A stretch of 64,000 bases of DNA from Nocardia amikacinitolerans NBRC 108937 (GCF_001612615.1 NZ_BDAU01000040.1:32339-96338); one strand, 5' to 3'. Positions 26,979 through 34,650 are shown, numbered from the stretch's first letter. Numbers and translations: made by a program. The notes: generated by a model from the sequence alone, not told the origin.

Positions 26979-27857
26979 ATGACCCGTTGGGACGCCTCGA
27001 ACATCCCCGATCAGACCGGCCGGACGTTCATCGTCACCGGCGCGAACAGCGGCTTGGGCGCCGTGGCGGCGCGCGCGCTCGCCGGGGCGGGAGCCGATGT
27101 GGTGCTGGCCTGCCGCAACGTCGCCAAGGGCGAGAAGGTCGCCGCCGATCTCGGCGACCGCGCCACCGTGCGCGCGCTCGATCTGGCCGACCTCTCCTCG
27201 GTGCGCGAGTTCGCCGATTCGGTGGACCGGGTCGACGTGCTGATCAACAACGCGGGCGTCATGGCGGTGCCGGAAGGGCGCACCAAAGACGGCTTCGAAA
27301 TGCAGATCGGCACCAACCATCTCGGTCACTTCGCGCTGACCGGCCTACTGCTGGACAAGATCTCGGACCGCGTGGTCACGGTGTCGAGCGGTGCGCACGC
27401 CATCGGCAGGATCGACCTGGACGACCTGAACTGGGAACGCAGGAAATACCAGCGCTGGGCCGCCTACGGGCAGGCCAAGCTGGCCAACCTGATGTTCGCC
27501 TACGAGTTGCAGCGCAAGCTGACCGCGGCCGGTTCCGGCAAGATCTCGGTGGCCGCGCACCCCGGCTACGCGGCGACCGAATTGCAGTCGCACACCGAGT
27601 CGTTCTTCGACCCGATCATGTCGATCGGCAACCGGCTGTTCGCGCAGAGCGCCGAAATGGGCGCGCTGCCAGAGCTTTACGCCGCCACCGTCACGCCGAT
27701 CGAGCCTGGTGCGTTCTACGGACCCACCGGACTGGCGGGCATGCGCGGCTACCCGGGCACCTCGGGTTCCACCAAGCAGTCCCGCGACGAGGCCGTCGCC
27801 AGGGCGCTGTGGGAGTTGTCGGAGAAGCTCACGGGAGTCACCTACTCGTTCTCCTGA
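26979..27857 (+). CDS. SDR oxidoreductase (protochlorophyllide-reductase-like subfamily)
   Basis: 292 residues. NAD(P) motif TGANSGLG, ACRNVAKGE, DLADLSSVREFAD, VLINNAGVMAVP, GTNHLGHFALTG, VTVSSGAHAIG and catalytic YGQAKLANLMF place it in the retinol/protochlorophyllide-reductase-like SDR group common in actinomycetes. HPGYAATEL and the C-terminal region GPTGLAGMRGYPG are also typical. ATG 26979 fits the start of homologues (xxDIPDQTGR). The terminator before it separates it from the siderophore operon, so a siderophore role is unlikely. Substrate unknown. Confidence 0.9.
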   Translation: MTRWDASNIPDQTGRTFIVTGANSGLGAVAARALAGAGADVVLACRNVAKGEKVAADLGDRATVRALDLADLSSVREFADSVDRVDVLINNAGVMAVPEGRTKDGFEMQIGTNHLGHFALTGLLLDKISDRVVTVSSGAHAIGRIDLDDLNWERRKYQRWAAYGQAKLANLMFAYELQRKLTAAGSGKISVAAHPGYAATELQSHTESFFDPIMSIGNRLFAQSAEMGALPELYAATVTPIEPGAFYGPTGLAGMRGYPGTSGSTKQSRDEAVARALWELSEKLTGVTYSFS

Positions 27858-28016
27858 CGGTTTCCCGGAGAGCGCACCGGCTCGGGTCCAGGCGTTCGTC
27901 ATCGTGACCGGGCTCACAACGGGCGGTGTCACACCTCGCTGAGGCGAGTCGTCATCTCGGTATACGACGCTTCGGCCCCCGCCGGAGCGAAGAACCGAGA
28001 GCCCAAGGGGTACATC

Positions 28017-28490
28017 ATGGAAGCGCGTTTCGACTACTACGGCACCGAGATCGGCGCGAAGTTCGCCAAGCGCGTCGGCAACGCAGGGTTGGTTGTCGAT
28101 CAGTCCACCCTCCCGCGCGCGACCCAGGAGTTGGTCAAGCTGCGGGCCAGCCAGATCAACGGCTGCGGAGTCTGTACCGACATGCACAGCAAAGACGCGC
28201 TGCATGCGGGCGAGGATCAGGTGCGGCTGAATCTGGTGGCCGCGTGGCGCGACGCCACTGTGTTCACCGACGCGGAGCGGGCCGCGCTGGCCCTCGCCGA
28301 GGAAGGCACGCGGCTCGCCGACGCGCACACCGGCGTGCGCGAGGAGACCTGGGCTCAGGTGCGGAAGCACTACGACACGGACCAGATCGCCGCGCTCATC
28401 TCGCTCATCGCGTTGATCAACGTCTGGAACCGGATGAACGTCATCGCGGGCACCCCGGCGGGCGGGTACCAGCCGGGTCAGTGGAGCTGA
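28017..28490 (+). CDS. AhpD-like carboxymuconolactone decarboxylase-family protein
   Basis: 157 residues, all-helical. The redox motif CGVCTDMHSKDAL (CxxC followed by His) near residue 50 is diagnostic for AhpD-like alkylhydroperoxidases. Further family features: LVKLRASQINGC and ERAALALAEEGTRL. Likely a thiol peroxidase-type stress protein, reducing partner unknown. AAGGGG is 8-13 bases before the ATG. Free-standing between the SDR and the DAHP synthase leader. Confidence 0.9.
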   Translation: MEARFDYYGTEIGAKFAKRVGNAGLVVDQSTLPRATQELVKLRASQINGCGVCTDMHSKDALHAGEDQVRLNLVAAWRDATVFTDAERAALALAEEGTRLADAHTGVREETWAQVRKHYDTDQIAALISLIALINVWNRMNVIAGTPAGGYQPGQWS

Positions 28491-28598
28491 TCACGTTCCT
28501 GGCCGCGGCAGCCGGTAGCGGACGAGTATCGATGTGACGACCGACGCCGTCTCGATCATGGAAGTTGGCCCCTGCGTCACCCGGCTGCCAACGCCTGG

Positions 28599-28604
28599 TA
28601 CAGT
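28599..28604 (+). promoter_or_regulatory. Candidate -10 element of the DAHP synthase leader transcript
   Basis: TACAGT (in TGGTACAGT, a TGn-extended form) lies 7 bases before the GTG of the leader peptide. Transcription would start about at the GTG itself, giving a leaderless mRNA, a common mode in actinomycetes. No Shine-Dalgarno is seen before that GTG, which agrees. Inference only. Confidence 0.5.
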
Positions 28605-28611
28605 GGCCGAC

Positions 28612-28683
28612 GTGCAGCGCGCGTATTTCTGGTTTAGCAAGCCGGCCCTGGGTGGGTCGGTCTGCGGCAACCACATGCGCTGA
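28612..28683 (+). CDS. Aromatic leader peptide upstream of DAHP synthase (attenuator peptide)
   Basis: A 23-codon frame, GTG to TGA, reading MQRAYFWFSKP... with Tyr-Phe-Trp-Phe at codons 5-8. Such clustering of all three aromatic residues directly upstream of the first enzyme of aromatic synthesis is the hallmark of a transcription or translation attenuation leader. Ribosome stalling at these codons when aromatic aminoacyl-tRNAs are scarce would alter the downstream folding. The frame has no ribosome site and probably starts at the mRNA 5' end. The rest (KPALGGSVCGNHMR) probably matters as RNA, since it contains a copy of GTGGGTCGG. Confidence 0.82.
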   Translation: MQRAYFWFSKPALGGSVCGNHMR

Positions 28684-28764
28684 CTTCTTCCACCCCGAGC
28701 CGGATGATGGACCGGCTCGACGGTATTCACGTCCGTGGGTCGGCCTTGACGAAAAGGAACCCAC
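28650..28764 (+). promoter_or_regulatory. Attenuator RNA structure before DAHP synthase
   Basis: Competing helices are visible. GGGTGG (28650-28655) can pair with CCACCC (28690-28695). CGAGCCGG (28696-28703) pairs with CCGGCTCG (28712-28719). GTGGGT (28735-28740) pairs with ACCCAC (28759-28764), enclosing the AAAAGGA ribosome site of aroG in its loop. GTGGGTCGG occurs twice (28652-28660 inside the leader peptide, 28735-28743), so the leader copy could displace the second copy from the ribosome-site stem. There is no T-run, so control of translation start is as likely as termination. Confidence 0.65.
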
Positions 28765-28768
28765 ACAG

Positions 28769-29860
28769 ATGACAACCGCAGCCGACGTCGACGCGCGGCA
28801 TTCCGATCTCGACGACCAGCGCACCCTCTCCGTGAGCCCGTTACGCTCGCCCGCCGAGGTGCGCATGGTGCACCCGATCAGCGATCCGCTGGCCGACACC
28901 GTCCGCGCGGGCCGCAAGGCCACGGTGGACGTGCTCGACGGCGCCGACGACCGCCTGATGGTGATCGTCGGACCGTGCTCCGTGCACGACCCCGCGGCGG
29001 CGCTGGACTACGCGCGCAGGCTGGCCGAGAAGGCCGCCGAGCTGAGCGACCGGCTGCACGTGGTGATGCGGGTCTACTTCGAGAAGCCGCGCACCAGCCT
29101 TGGCTGGAAGGGCCTGATCAACGACCCGCACCTGGACGGCTCGTTCGACGTCAACACCGGTCTCGGCATCGGCCGCAAGGTGCTCGTCGACATCACCGCC
29201 CTCGGCCTGCCGGTGGCCTGTGAGTTCCTCGACCCGATCACCCCGCAGTACATCGCGGACCTGGTCTCCTACGGCGCGATCGGCGCGCGCACCGCGGCAA
29301 GCCAGGTGCACCGTCAGCTGAGCAGCGCGCTGTCCATGCCGGTCGGCATCAAGAACGGCACCGACGGCGACGTGCAGGTGGCCGTGGACGGCGTGCGCGC
29401 CGCGGCGGCCAGCCACGTCTTCCCCGGCACCGACCTCGACGGTCGCTCCGCGCTGATCCGCACAACCGGCAACCCGGACTGCCACGTGATCCTGCGCGGC
29501 GGAAGCACCGGCCCGAACTTCGACGCGGCCTCCGTCGCCGAGGCCTGCCTGCGCCTGGAGAAAGCGGGTCTGCCGGAGCGCATCGTGGTGGACGCCAGCC
29601 ACGGCAACAGCAACAAGGACCACAACAAGCAGGTCGACGTGGTCACCGACATCGCCGAGCGCATCGCGGGCGGCGAGCGCAGCGTCGTCGGCGTGATGCT
29701 GGAGAGCTTCCTGGTCGCGGGTCGTCAGGACCTCACCCTCGGCCGCGCCGCGGACCTCACCTACGGCCAGTCCATCACCGACGCCTGCATCGACTGGTCC
29801 ACCACCGCGGCCCAGCTGGACCGCCTCGCCGACGCCGTCGCCCAGCGCCGCGCGAGCTGA
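28769..29860 (+). CDS. aroG: 3-deoxy-7-phosphoheptulonate (DAHP) synthase, type I
   Basis: 363-residue class I-alpha DAHP synthase condensing PEP and erythrose-4-phosphate, the entry to the shikimate pathway. Motifs: VIVGPCSVHDP, VVMRVYFEKPRTSLGWKGLINDP, CEFLDPITPQYIADLVSYGAIGARTAASQ, SMPVGIKNGTDG, CHVILRGG, VVDASHGNSNKDH and VGVMLESFLVAG. The ATG at 28769 follows AAAAGGA by about 10 bases. Feedback sensitivity (Phe/Tyr/Trp) cannot be told. Mycobacteria mainly use a type II enzyme, so a type I enzyme under an aromatic leader is notable. It supplies chorismate, also consumed by the salicylate synthase in this window. Confidence 0.95.
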   Translation: MTTAADVDARHSDLDDQRTLSVSPLRSPAEVRMVHPISDPLADTVRAGRKATVDVLDGADDRLMVIVGPCSVHDPAAALDYARRLAEKAAELSDRLHVVMRVYFEKPRTSLGWKGLINDPHLDGSFDVNTGLGIGRKVLVDITALGLPVACEFLDPITPQYIADLVSYGAIGARTAASQVHRQLSSALSMPVGIKNGTDGDVQVAVDGVRAAAASHVFPGTDLDGRSALIRTTGNPDCHVILRGGSTGPNFDAASVAEACLRLEKAGLPERIVVDASHGNSNKDHNKQVDVVTDIAERIAGGERSVVGVMLESFLVAGRQDLTLGRAADLTYGQSITDACIDWSTTAAQLDRLADAVAQRRAS

Positions 29861-29922
29861 CACACATCCTTTCGACGCCTCACAGAGCCGGTGAGCCTGT
29901 GAGGCGTGTGAAAGGTGTGTGC
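29861..29922 (+). terminator. Terminator of aroG
   Basis: Core stem CGCCTCACAG (29876-29885) / CTGTGAGGCG (29897-29906), extended by outer complementary arms (CACACATCCTTTC / GAAAGGTGTGTG) into a long hairpin beginning right at the aroG stop. Confidence 0.85.
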
Positions 29923-30035
29923 AACATGCCTCAGCGGCGGGACCGGTTACCCCATCAGCCCTGCCTGTGACGACGACAATGCGGGCGTCGCACCTGACGA
30001 CCACGTCCAGCGCGGTCAAGGTTCCGGTCGACGCT

Positions 30036-30959
30036 CTACTTCGGTTGCGGGGTCAGGATTGTGCGCAGCCAGTCGAGGGTGTGGTGTAACCCATCGTGCA
30101 GCGGGGTGGTGGGTTGCCAGCCGAGGAGTGTTCGGGTGCGGGCGAGATTCGGGTGGGCTGTCGCGTACTTGGCGGCAGCCGGAACGACCTCGATCCAGCC
30201 GCTGCCAGCGAGTGCTACTGCGGTGCGGGCGAATTCGGTGGTGTCGATCGGGCGCGGTCCGCCTACGTCGACCGGCAGGAATGTGGCGCTGTCGAGCATG
30301 GCGATGATGGCCTCGATCGCGTCGGCGACGTAGACGAACGAGCGCGCGTCGCCCTCGCTGATCTGGATTGTTTGGTCGCGCAGCGCGGCCGCGCAGATCG
30401 TCGCGGTGACGCGGTCGCCTGGCCACAGGTGCGGCCCGTACGCCTCGAACAGTCGGACGATGCCGACGTTCGCGCCACGGTAGTGGCGGGCGGCGGCTTC
30501 GGCGACGTATTCGCTCGCGTCGTGTGCGTCGAAACCGGCTGCCTGAGAACCGTTTGCGATGTGCGGCCAGCTGCGGTGCGGGGCTTGCGGGGTGTCGGGG
30601 AGGCCGACGGCGACGACGATGCGTGCGCCGTGTCGAGCAGCCTCATCGAGTGCGGCGAGGGTGCCGGTGGACGCCGCCCGCAGCGTCTCGATCGGCCGCC
30701 CGGCGGTGGCTGCCGGGCTGCCGGTGCGCGCGAGGTGCGCGATGTGGGTGACGCCGACGAGGTCGGTGAACGATCCCGCCGCCGCGGTGTCCGCGATGCG
30801 GAGGGCGAATCGCGGGTGTGCCGTGAGTCTTTCGACGGCGGCGCGGCGACCGGTGCTCAGGTTGTCGATGGCGGTGACCCTGTCTCCGCGCTCGAGCAGC
30901 GCACGGCACAGGTGCGAGCCCAGGAAGCCCGCGCCGCCGGTGACAACGACATGGTTCAC
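30036..30959 (-). CDS. NAD-dependent epimerase/dehydratase-like protein lacking the catalytic Tyr/Lys
   Basis: 307 residues with an extended-SDR Rossmann start (VVVTGGAGFLGSHLCRALLERGD, AIDNLSTGRR) and typical later motifs (VRLFEAYGPHLWPGDRV, SFVYVADAIEAII, LGWQPTTPLHDGL). Where sugar epimerases carry YxxxK followed by E, this protein reads HDASEYVAEAAARHYR; the Tyr and Lys of the active site are missing. It may therefore bind NAD/sugar nucleotide without catalysis, or use other residues. GTG 30959 overlaps the previous stop by 4 bases. Last gene of a four-gene coupled operon. Confidence 0.82.
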   Translation of the reverse strand: MNHVVVTGGAGFLGSHLCRALLERGDRVTAIDNLSTGRRAAVERLTAHPRFALRIADTAAAGSFTDLVGVTHIAHLARTGSPAATAGRPIETLRAASTGTLAALDEAARHGARIVVAVGLPDTPQAPHRSWPHIANGSQAAGFDAHDASEYVAEAAARHYRGANVGIVRLFEAYGPHLWPGDRVTATICAAALRDQTIQISEGDARSFVYVADAIEAIIAMLDSATFLPVDVGGPRPIDTTEFARTAVALAGSGWIEVVPAAAKYATAHPNLARTRTLLGWQPTTPLHDGLHHTLDWLRTILTPQPK

Positions 30960-31300
30960 GACGGCAGCTCCCAGGGGCGGCGTCCGCGCGCGGAATCGGG
31001 TGTGATGCGACCGGCGGCGACCAGCGTGGCGAACGCGGCCCGTTTACGGGCGCAGTCGTGCTCGCGGTGCTCGCGCATCGCGCGGTGGGCGTGTTCGACC
31101 GTCAGCGGAGGGCGTGGCAGGTCGCAGGTCCATGCCTGCGGTAACGGGAACGAGGACGTCCGGTGTGCCCGGACCTGCCGATGCGCGGGTGCCGGGCGCG
31201 GTGGCCGCTCGACCGGCCACAGGCACCCGAGGACGGTCACCGCGATCAGGCAACCGGCCAGGACCGCCATGGTGCTCGACACGATATGCCATGCGTTCAT
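30956..31300 (-). CDS. Small membrane-anchored protein, paralogue of its upstream neighbour
   Basis: 114 residues. An N-terminal membrane helix (about 5-28, HIVSSTMAVLAGCLIAVTVLGCLW) is followed by a proline-rich linker and a C-terminal helical block with TVEHAHRAMREHREHDCARK and ATLVAAGRITPDSA. The block resembles the upstream protein (AHRQMQRHRACRIEYCAWK; YTLVASGRIAPQA), so the two are paralogous in this region. GAGGAGGG lies 9 bases before ATG 31300; the ATG overlaps the previous stop (ATGA). Family not recognised. Confidence 0.72.
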   Translation of the reverse strand: MNAWHIVSSTMAVLAGCLIAVTVLGCLWPVERPPRPAPAHRQVRAHRTSSFPLPQAWTCDLPRPPLTVEHAHRAMREHREHDCARKRAAFATLVAAGRITPDSARGRRPWELPS

Positions 31301-31623
31301 CGTTCGGTTCCCTCCTCTTGGCGTCCGTCGCCGTCTCGCGTCAATCCATCGAGAACATCGAACAGAGACACGAGTTCGGCCGCGCCACAGGGTGATTCCG
31401 GTCGCGCGAGAGGAAATGCGACACCTCGCCGATAGGCGCGTTGACGCGGGCTCAGTGCTTGCGGTGCGATCCGCCCGGACGCGACGAGTGTGTAGTACGC
31501 GACCCACTTCCAGGCGCAATACTCGATCCGGCACGCGCGGTGCCGTTGCATCTGCCGATGTGCCAGCTCGATATCGGCGCTCGCGCAGATGGTGGGCGGG
31601 GTGAAGATCTGCTGATCGTTCAT
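31297..31623 (-). CDS. Small hypothetical protein with HR-rich helical motif
   Basis: 108 residues, soluble, no signal peptide. ATG 31623 overlaps the preceding stop (ATGA), which fixes the start. The central part IELAHRQMQRHRACRIEYCAWK then YTLVASGRIAPQALSPRQRAYRRG is shared in outline with the next protein; His, Cys and Arg are enriched. The C-terminus is acidic with a leucine-rich helix (ELVSLFDVLDGLTRDGD). I do not recognise it; proteins of this kind are often seen near actinomycete HTH/DUF397 loci, but that is an impression only. Confidence 0.72.
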   Translation of the reverse strand: MNDQQIFTPPTICASADIELAHRQMQRHRACRIEYCAWKWVAYYTLVASGRIAPQALSPRQRAYRRGVAFPLARPESPCGAAELVSLFDVLDGLTRDGDGRQEEGTER

Positions 31624-32054
31624 CGCGTGGCTCCAGCGCTGGACCGCACGCCGAGCGCGTCGAACCGCCCACCCCACACCCCGCCCTCGGGCGAGGTCGC
31701 GCACGGATCCGGCTCAGCGCAGCGCGTCCAAAGGCCGGGCGGGGAAACGGTTTCCAGATCGAACCCCGCCTCGCACACCAGCGCGGGCCGGTCATCCACC
31801 TGTGCCAGATCGAAGACGACGATCACCTCGGCGCCGAGCGCGCGGGCCATGATGAGGGCGTACCCGACCGGGTTCGGCTCATCGGCGGGCGGCCGGACCG
31901 TGTACACGTACCAGTACCCCGATCTGACGGCTTGCCAGCGGATTTCGTTGGCATGGCGCGCCAGTCGCGGTCCGGACACGGCCGCGCGAATCAACCCGAC
32001 GGCTTTCGGCGCGCCGGTCGGCGGTGGTTGATTGCCCGCGTGCTGATATGGCAT
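31620..32054 (-). CDS. Hypothetical protein, first gene of coupled operon
   Basis: 144 residues. ATG 32054 has GGAGGG 3-8 bases upstream and is the first start of an operon whose four genes each overlap by 4 bases. The protein has a mixed alpha/beta core: LARHANEIRWQAVRSGYWYVYTVRPPADEPNPVGYALIMARALGAEVIVVFDLAQVDDRPALVCEAGFDLETV, in segments, followed by a disordered tail. The pattern of a strand (EVIVVFDL) after a helix suggests a small nucleotide-like fold, but no motif is diagnostic. Divergent from the WhiJ-like regulator. Confidence 0.7.
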   Translation of the reverse strand: MPYQHAGNQPPPTGAPKAVGLIRAAVSGPRLARHANEIRWQAVRSGYWYVYTVRPPADEPNPVGYALIMARALGAEVIVVFDLAQVDDRPALVCEAGFDLETVSPPGLWTRCAEPDPCATSPEGGVWGGRFDALGVRSSAGATR

Positions 32055-32397
32055 GGTCCCTCCAGGCCCTGGTTCTTGTGGAAGATCTGGATGGCGTCCG
32101 GACGACCGGACGCCAGCGACGCGGCCCCGCTCGGTAGCTCGTGACGGTGTTTCCGAGTCGGAGCGCGTGTCGTCGATTGTGTTGCGGCTCCGGCATATCG
32201 GAGCGATGTCAAGGGCTCCGACCTGCGGTGTCATCCGTACGCCGCGACAAAGCACACCACCGATCACGCCACGAGTCAGCTCGAATCGAGTGCGGGGCGG
32301 GAAGTCGCCTGTTTCCCCAGGAGCGAACCCGAAAACGCGTTCAGCCTCACCCGATTCTGTGCCCGGCTCGACCGATTCCGAGACCGAGGGACACACC
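32055..32397. promoter_or_regulatory. Divergent promoter region with an inverted repeat
   Basis: 343 bases between the coupled operon and the WhiJ-like regulator. No gene is supported. CTCCGGCATATCGGAG at 32188-32203 is an inverted repeat (CTCCG/CGGAG) that could be an operator for the adjacent regulator. The frame is open upstream of the regulator's GTG but has no better start. Confidence 0.4.
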
Positions 32398-33309
32398 GTG
32401 CCAAGCACCGACGACCCCGACCCGACACCCGGCTCGACCCTGCCGCGCCGCCAACTCGGCCGATTCCTGCGCGAATCGCGCGAGGCCGCCGGCTTCACCA
32501 TCGCCGACGCCGCGAGGCTGGTGGAACTTTCGGGCTCAGCCCTGCAACGCATCGAAGCGGGGCAGACGCAGAAAGTGCACGGCCGGGATGTGTGCGCCCT
32601 GTGCGAGCTGTACGACGTCAGCGCCGAAGACACCCGCGCGGCAGTGGATCTGGCCGCGTTGGCCAGGAGGCAGAGTTGGTATCACGCCTACGGCGGGTTG
32701 TACTCCGATGCGTACAACATGTACGTCGGGCTGGAAGCGGCTGCGCGGCAGCAAATCACCTACCACGAGCATGTTCCCGGTCTACTGCAAACAGCCGCCT
32801 ACGCCCGCGCCATTATCGGCGCGTATCCAGGATTCACCAGCGAAGACGATGTGGATCGGCGGGTCGAACATCGGCTGAAGAGGCAAGCCATCGTCACCCG
32901 AAAGACGAACCCTATGGAGCTGGAAGTGCTGCTGCACGAGTCGGCGCTGCACCGCGTGGTCGGGAGCCCAGGGGTCATGGCGGCGCAACTACGGCACCTG
33001 GCCGAGGTCTCGAAGTTGCCGAACGTCACGCTGCGAATCCATCCGTACGAAGCGGGCATGACCTGGGGAATGCCTCACGGCATGTTCGCCATCCTGTCCT
33101 TCGAAATGAACGTAAGGCGTGAATCCATCGAACCGCCCGTTGTTTTCATGGAGGGCGGGCCGACCCAAGACATCTATCTAGAGAAGCCCGACGAGGTTCG
33201 GCTCTATAGTGAACTTGCGACCGCGATTCGGAGCACATCGCTGGATGACAAGCAGACTCGCGAGCTGATTCGCCGGGTGACGAAGGAGTTCGACCGTGAC
33301 CAACATTGA
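32398..33309 (+). CDS. WhiJ-like XRE helix-turn-helix protein with DUF5753 domain
   Basis: 303 residues. XRE-type HTH at about 14-75 (LGRFLRESREAAGFTIADAARLVELSGSALQRIEAGQ), then a DUF5753 domain (ITYHEHVPGLLQTAAYARAI, HRLKRQAIVTRKTNP, LHESALHRVVGSPGVMAAQLRHL, DIYLEKPDEVRLYSELATAIR). Such proteins pair with a small DUF397 protein, encoded here next with a 14-base overlap; in Streptomyces WhiJ/BldB-like pairs affect development and antibiotics. GTG 32398 has GAGGGA 8-13 bases upstream. It may regulate the divergent operon. Confidence 0.9.
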   Translation: MPSTDDPDPTPGSTLPRRQLGRFLRESREAAGFTIADAARLVELSGSALQRIEAGQTQKVHGRDVCALCELYDVSAEDTRAAVDLAALARRQSWYHAYGGLYSDAYNMYVGLEAAARQQITYHEHVPGLLQTAAYARAIIGAYPGFTSEDDVDRRVEHRLKRQAIVTRKTNPMELEVLLHESALHRVVGSPGVMAAQLRHLAEVSKLPNVTLRIHPYEAGMTWGMPHGMFAILSFEMNVRRESIEPPVVFMEGGPTQDIYLEKPDEVRLYSELATAIRSTSLDDKQTRELIRRVTKEFDRDQH

Positions 33310-33508
33310 TCTGTCCCAAGCCTCCTGGTTCAAGAGCACCTACAGCGGCAGTCAGAGTGCGTGCGTCGAGGTGGCGTGGCTGGCTGGCGGCGGAGTGGGC
33401 GTCCGCGACTCCAAGAACCCAACCGGACCCGTCCTGGTCTTTACTCCCGGCGAGTGGGACGCCTTCGCGGCTGGCGTACGCGAGGGCGAATTCGACCGCC
33501 CTGCCTGA
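33296..33508 (+). CDS. DUF397 small protein (partner of WhiJ-like regulator)
   Basis: 70 residues. Family features: ASWFKSTYSGSQSACVEVAWL, GVGVRDSKNPTGPVLVFTPGEWDAFAAGVREGEFD. GTG 33296 lies inside the 3' end of the regulator gene, with GAAGGAG 8 bases upstream, so translation is coupled. DUF397 proteins probably modulate the activity of their cognate DUF5753 HTH protein, in a relation compared to toxin-antitoxin pairs. Confidence 0.92.
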   Translation: MTNIDLSQASWFKSTYSGSQSACVEVAWLAGGGVGVRDSKNPTGPVLVFTPGEWDAFAAGVREGEFDRPA

Positions 33509-33557
33509 TCCCTCCTACGTCGCTACAGTCGCCCCTACTCGTCCGCAGTCCGTTGAG

Positions 33558-33584
33558 GTGCGCGCGGTCTACCACCGCGCGCAC
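33558..33584 (+). terminator. Terminator after the DUF397 gene
   Basis: Perfect 11-bp stem GTGCGCGCGGT / ACCGCGCGCAC with a five-base loop. Confidence 0.8.
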
Positions 33585-33676
33585 CACCGCATAACGCGAA
33601 GATAGATGGAACCGAATGCCGATCTGGTGCGTCCTACACTACGACCGGAGTATTGAGCGGCCGGACGGGAGCAGCG

Positions 33677-34243
33677 GTGGGACGACGGACGACAGCGGCG
33701 GTAGCGGTGCTAGCAGGGGTGTTGATGGCGGCCACCGGGTGCGATGCCACGAACGGGGGGACGGCGACACCGAGTTCGACCACGGATAAGGCGGCTGCGA
33801 CCGCAGCGCTGTGGGATCCGTGCACTCAGATCAGTGACGACGTCCTGCGGAAGGTCGGAGTAGATCCGTCGACGCGGGACACGACGATCTCTGGTGTTGA
33901 AAACGTGCCCGGATGGAAGCTTTGTTCATGGCACGACAAACCCAGTCGATGGAGCTACGACCTCGGCGTATGGTCGACCATCTATTCCATCGAGGATGTG
34001 AAAGGCGATGAGAACAACATCGAATTCACCGACGTGTCAATAGCAGGCCGTTCGGGGGTACGGTTTCGCAAAGCCCACGACACTGATGGCAACGTCTGCT
34101 ATCTCGCCTTCCCGGCTAGCACTCAGACAATCGAGATATCGGTGTACAAGGCATTCACAACAAAGACTCCCGCAAACGATCGAGATCCCTGCTCGATCGC
34201 TTCCACAGCTGCGGAAACTATCGTGCCGGTTCTTCCGAGCTGA
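33677..34243 (+). CDS. DUF3558-type lipoprotein
   Basis: 188 residues: basic start (MGRRTT), hydrophobic core (AAVAVLAGVLMA) and lipobox ATGC, so probably anchored to the outer face of the membrane. The mature part begins with a Ser/Thr-rich linker, then LWDPCTQISDDVLRKVGVDP ... WKLCSWHD, matching DUF3558 lipoproteins of Nocardia, plus a late Cys pair (CYLAF, DPCSIAS). GTG 33677 has GGAG 8 bases upstream; TTG 33653 is also in frame. It precedes the type VII cassette genes by 9 bases and likely belongs with them. Confidence 0.85.
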   Translation: MGRRTTAAVAVLAGVLMAATGCDATNGGTATPSSTTDKAAATAALWDPCTQISDDVLRKVGVDPSTRDTTISGVENVPGWKLCSWHDKPSRWSYDLGVWSTIYSIEDVKGDENNIEFTDVSIAGRSGVRFRKAHDTDGNVCYLAFPASTQTIEISVYKAFTTKTPANDRDPCSIASTAAETIVPVLPS

Positions 34244-34252
34244 GCGGAAGGA

Positions 34253-34633
34253 ATGACTTTGAGCGTGCAGGAAGATATAACGCTATGGCAGCGCCTCGCC
34301 ACCGAGGCAAAAGCGGGAAGCCTGTATCTCGACGACTCAGTCGCCAAACGCTGCCAGTCGGCAATCAGCAGCCAGATCGATGTTTATCGAGCGTGCTTGG
34401 CGGGCCTGGAGCAGCTGTCCAACGTAACCGGTCTCGGCGACTTCGAGTGCGGCAAGGAACTCGCAAAGCTGCTCGGCCTCAAGGCAATCGATCCGGCAGG
34501 CGACGGCGATCTGAGCTCCGCGCTCAAGGACCACATCCGCGTACTGGAGCTCATGGCTGACACCATCCAGTCCTCGATAGACCGCCTGCAAGAACAAGAC
34601 TCCACCAATTCGCAGGCCTACAACCAGATCTGA
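34253..34633 (+). CDS. Small helical protein of type VII secretion cassette (EspC/WXG-like)
   Basis: 126 residues, almost entirely helical: TLWQRLATEAKAGSLYLDDSVAKRCQSAISSQIDVYRACL, in segments, and a C-terminal coiled helix (ALKDHIRVLELMADTIQSSIDRLQEQ). Size, helical hairpin pattern and position directly before the WXG/PPE-like gene suggest a partner in a secreted heterodimer. No WXG motif is seen and no family is certain. AGGAAG lies just upstream of the ATG. Confidence 0.65.
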   Translation: MTLSVQEDITLWQRLATEAKAGSLYLDDSVAKRCQSAISSQIDVYRACLAGLEQLSNVTGLGDFECGKELAKLLGLKAIDPAGDGDLSSALKDHIRVLELMADTIQSSIDRLQEQDSTNSQAYNQI

Positions 34634-34650
34634 ACCAAGGGGGGCGTAAC

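Noticed and set aside
26979..28490. SDR and AhpD-like genes as part of the siderophore operon
   Set aside because: A strong terminator follows the NRPS gene and no iron box precedes these genes; no role in siderophore assembly is expected.
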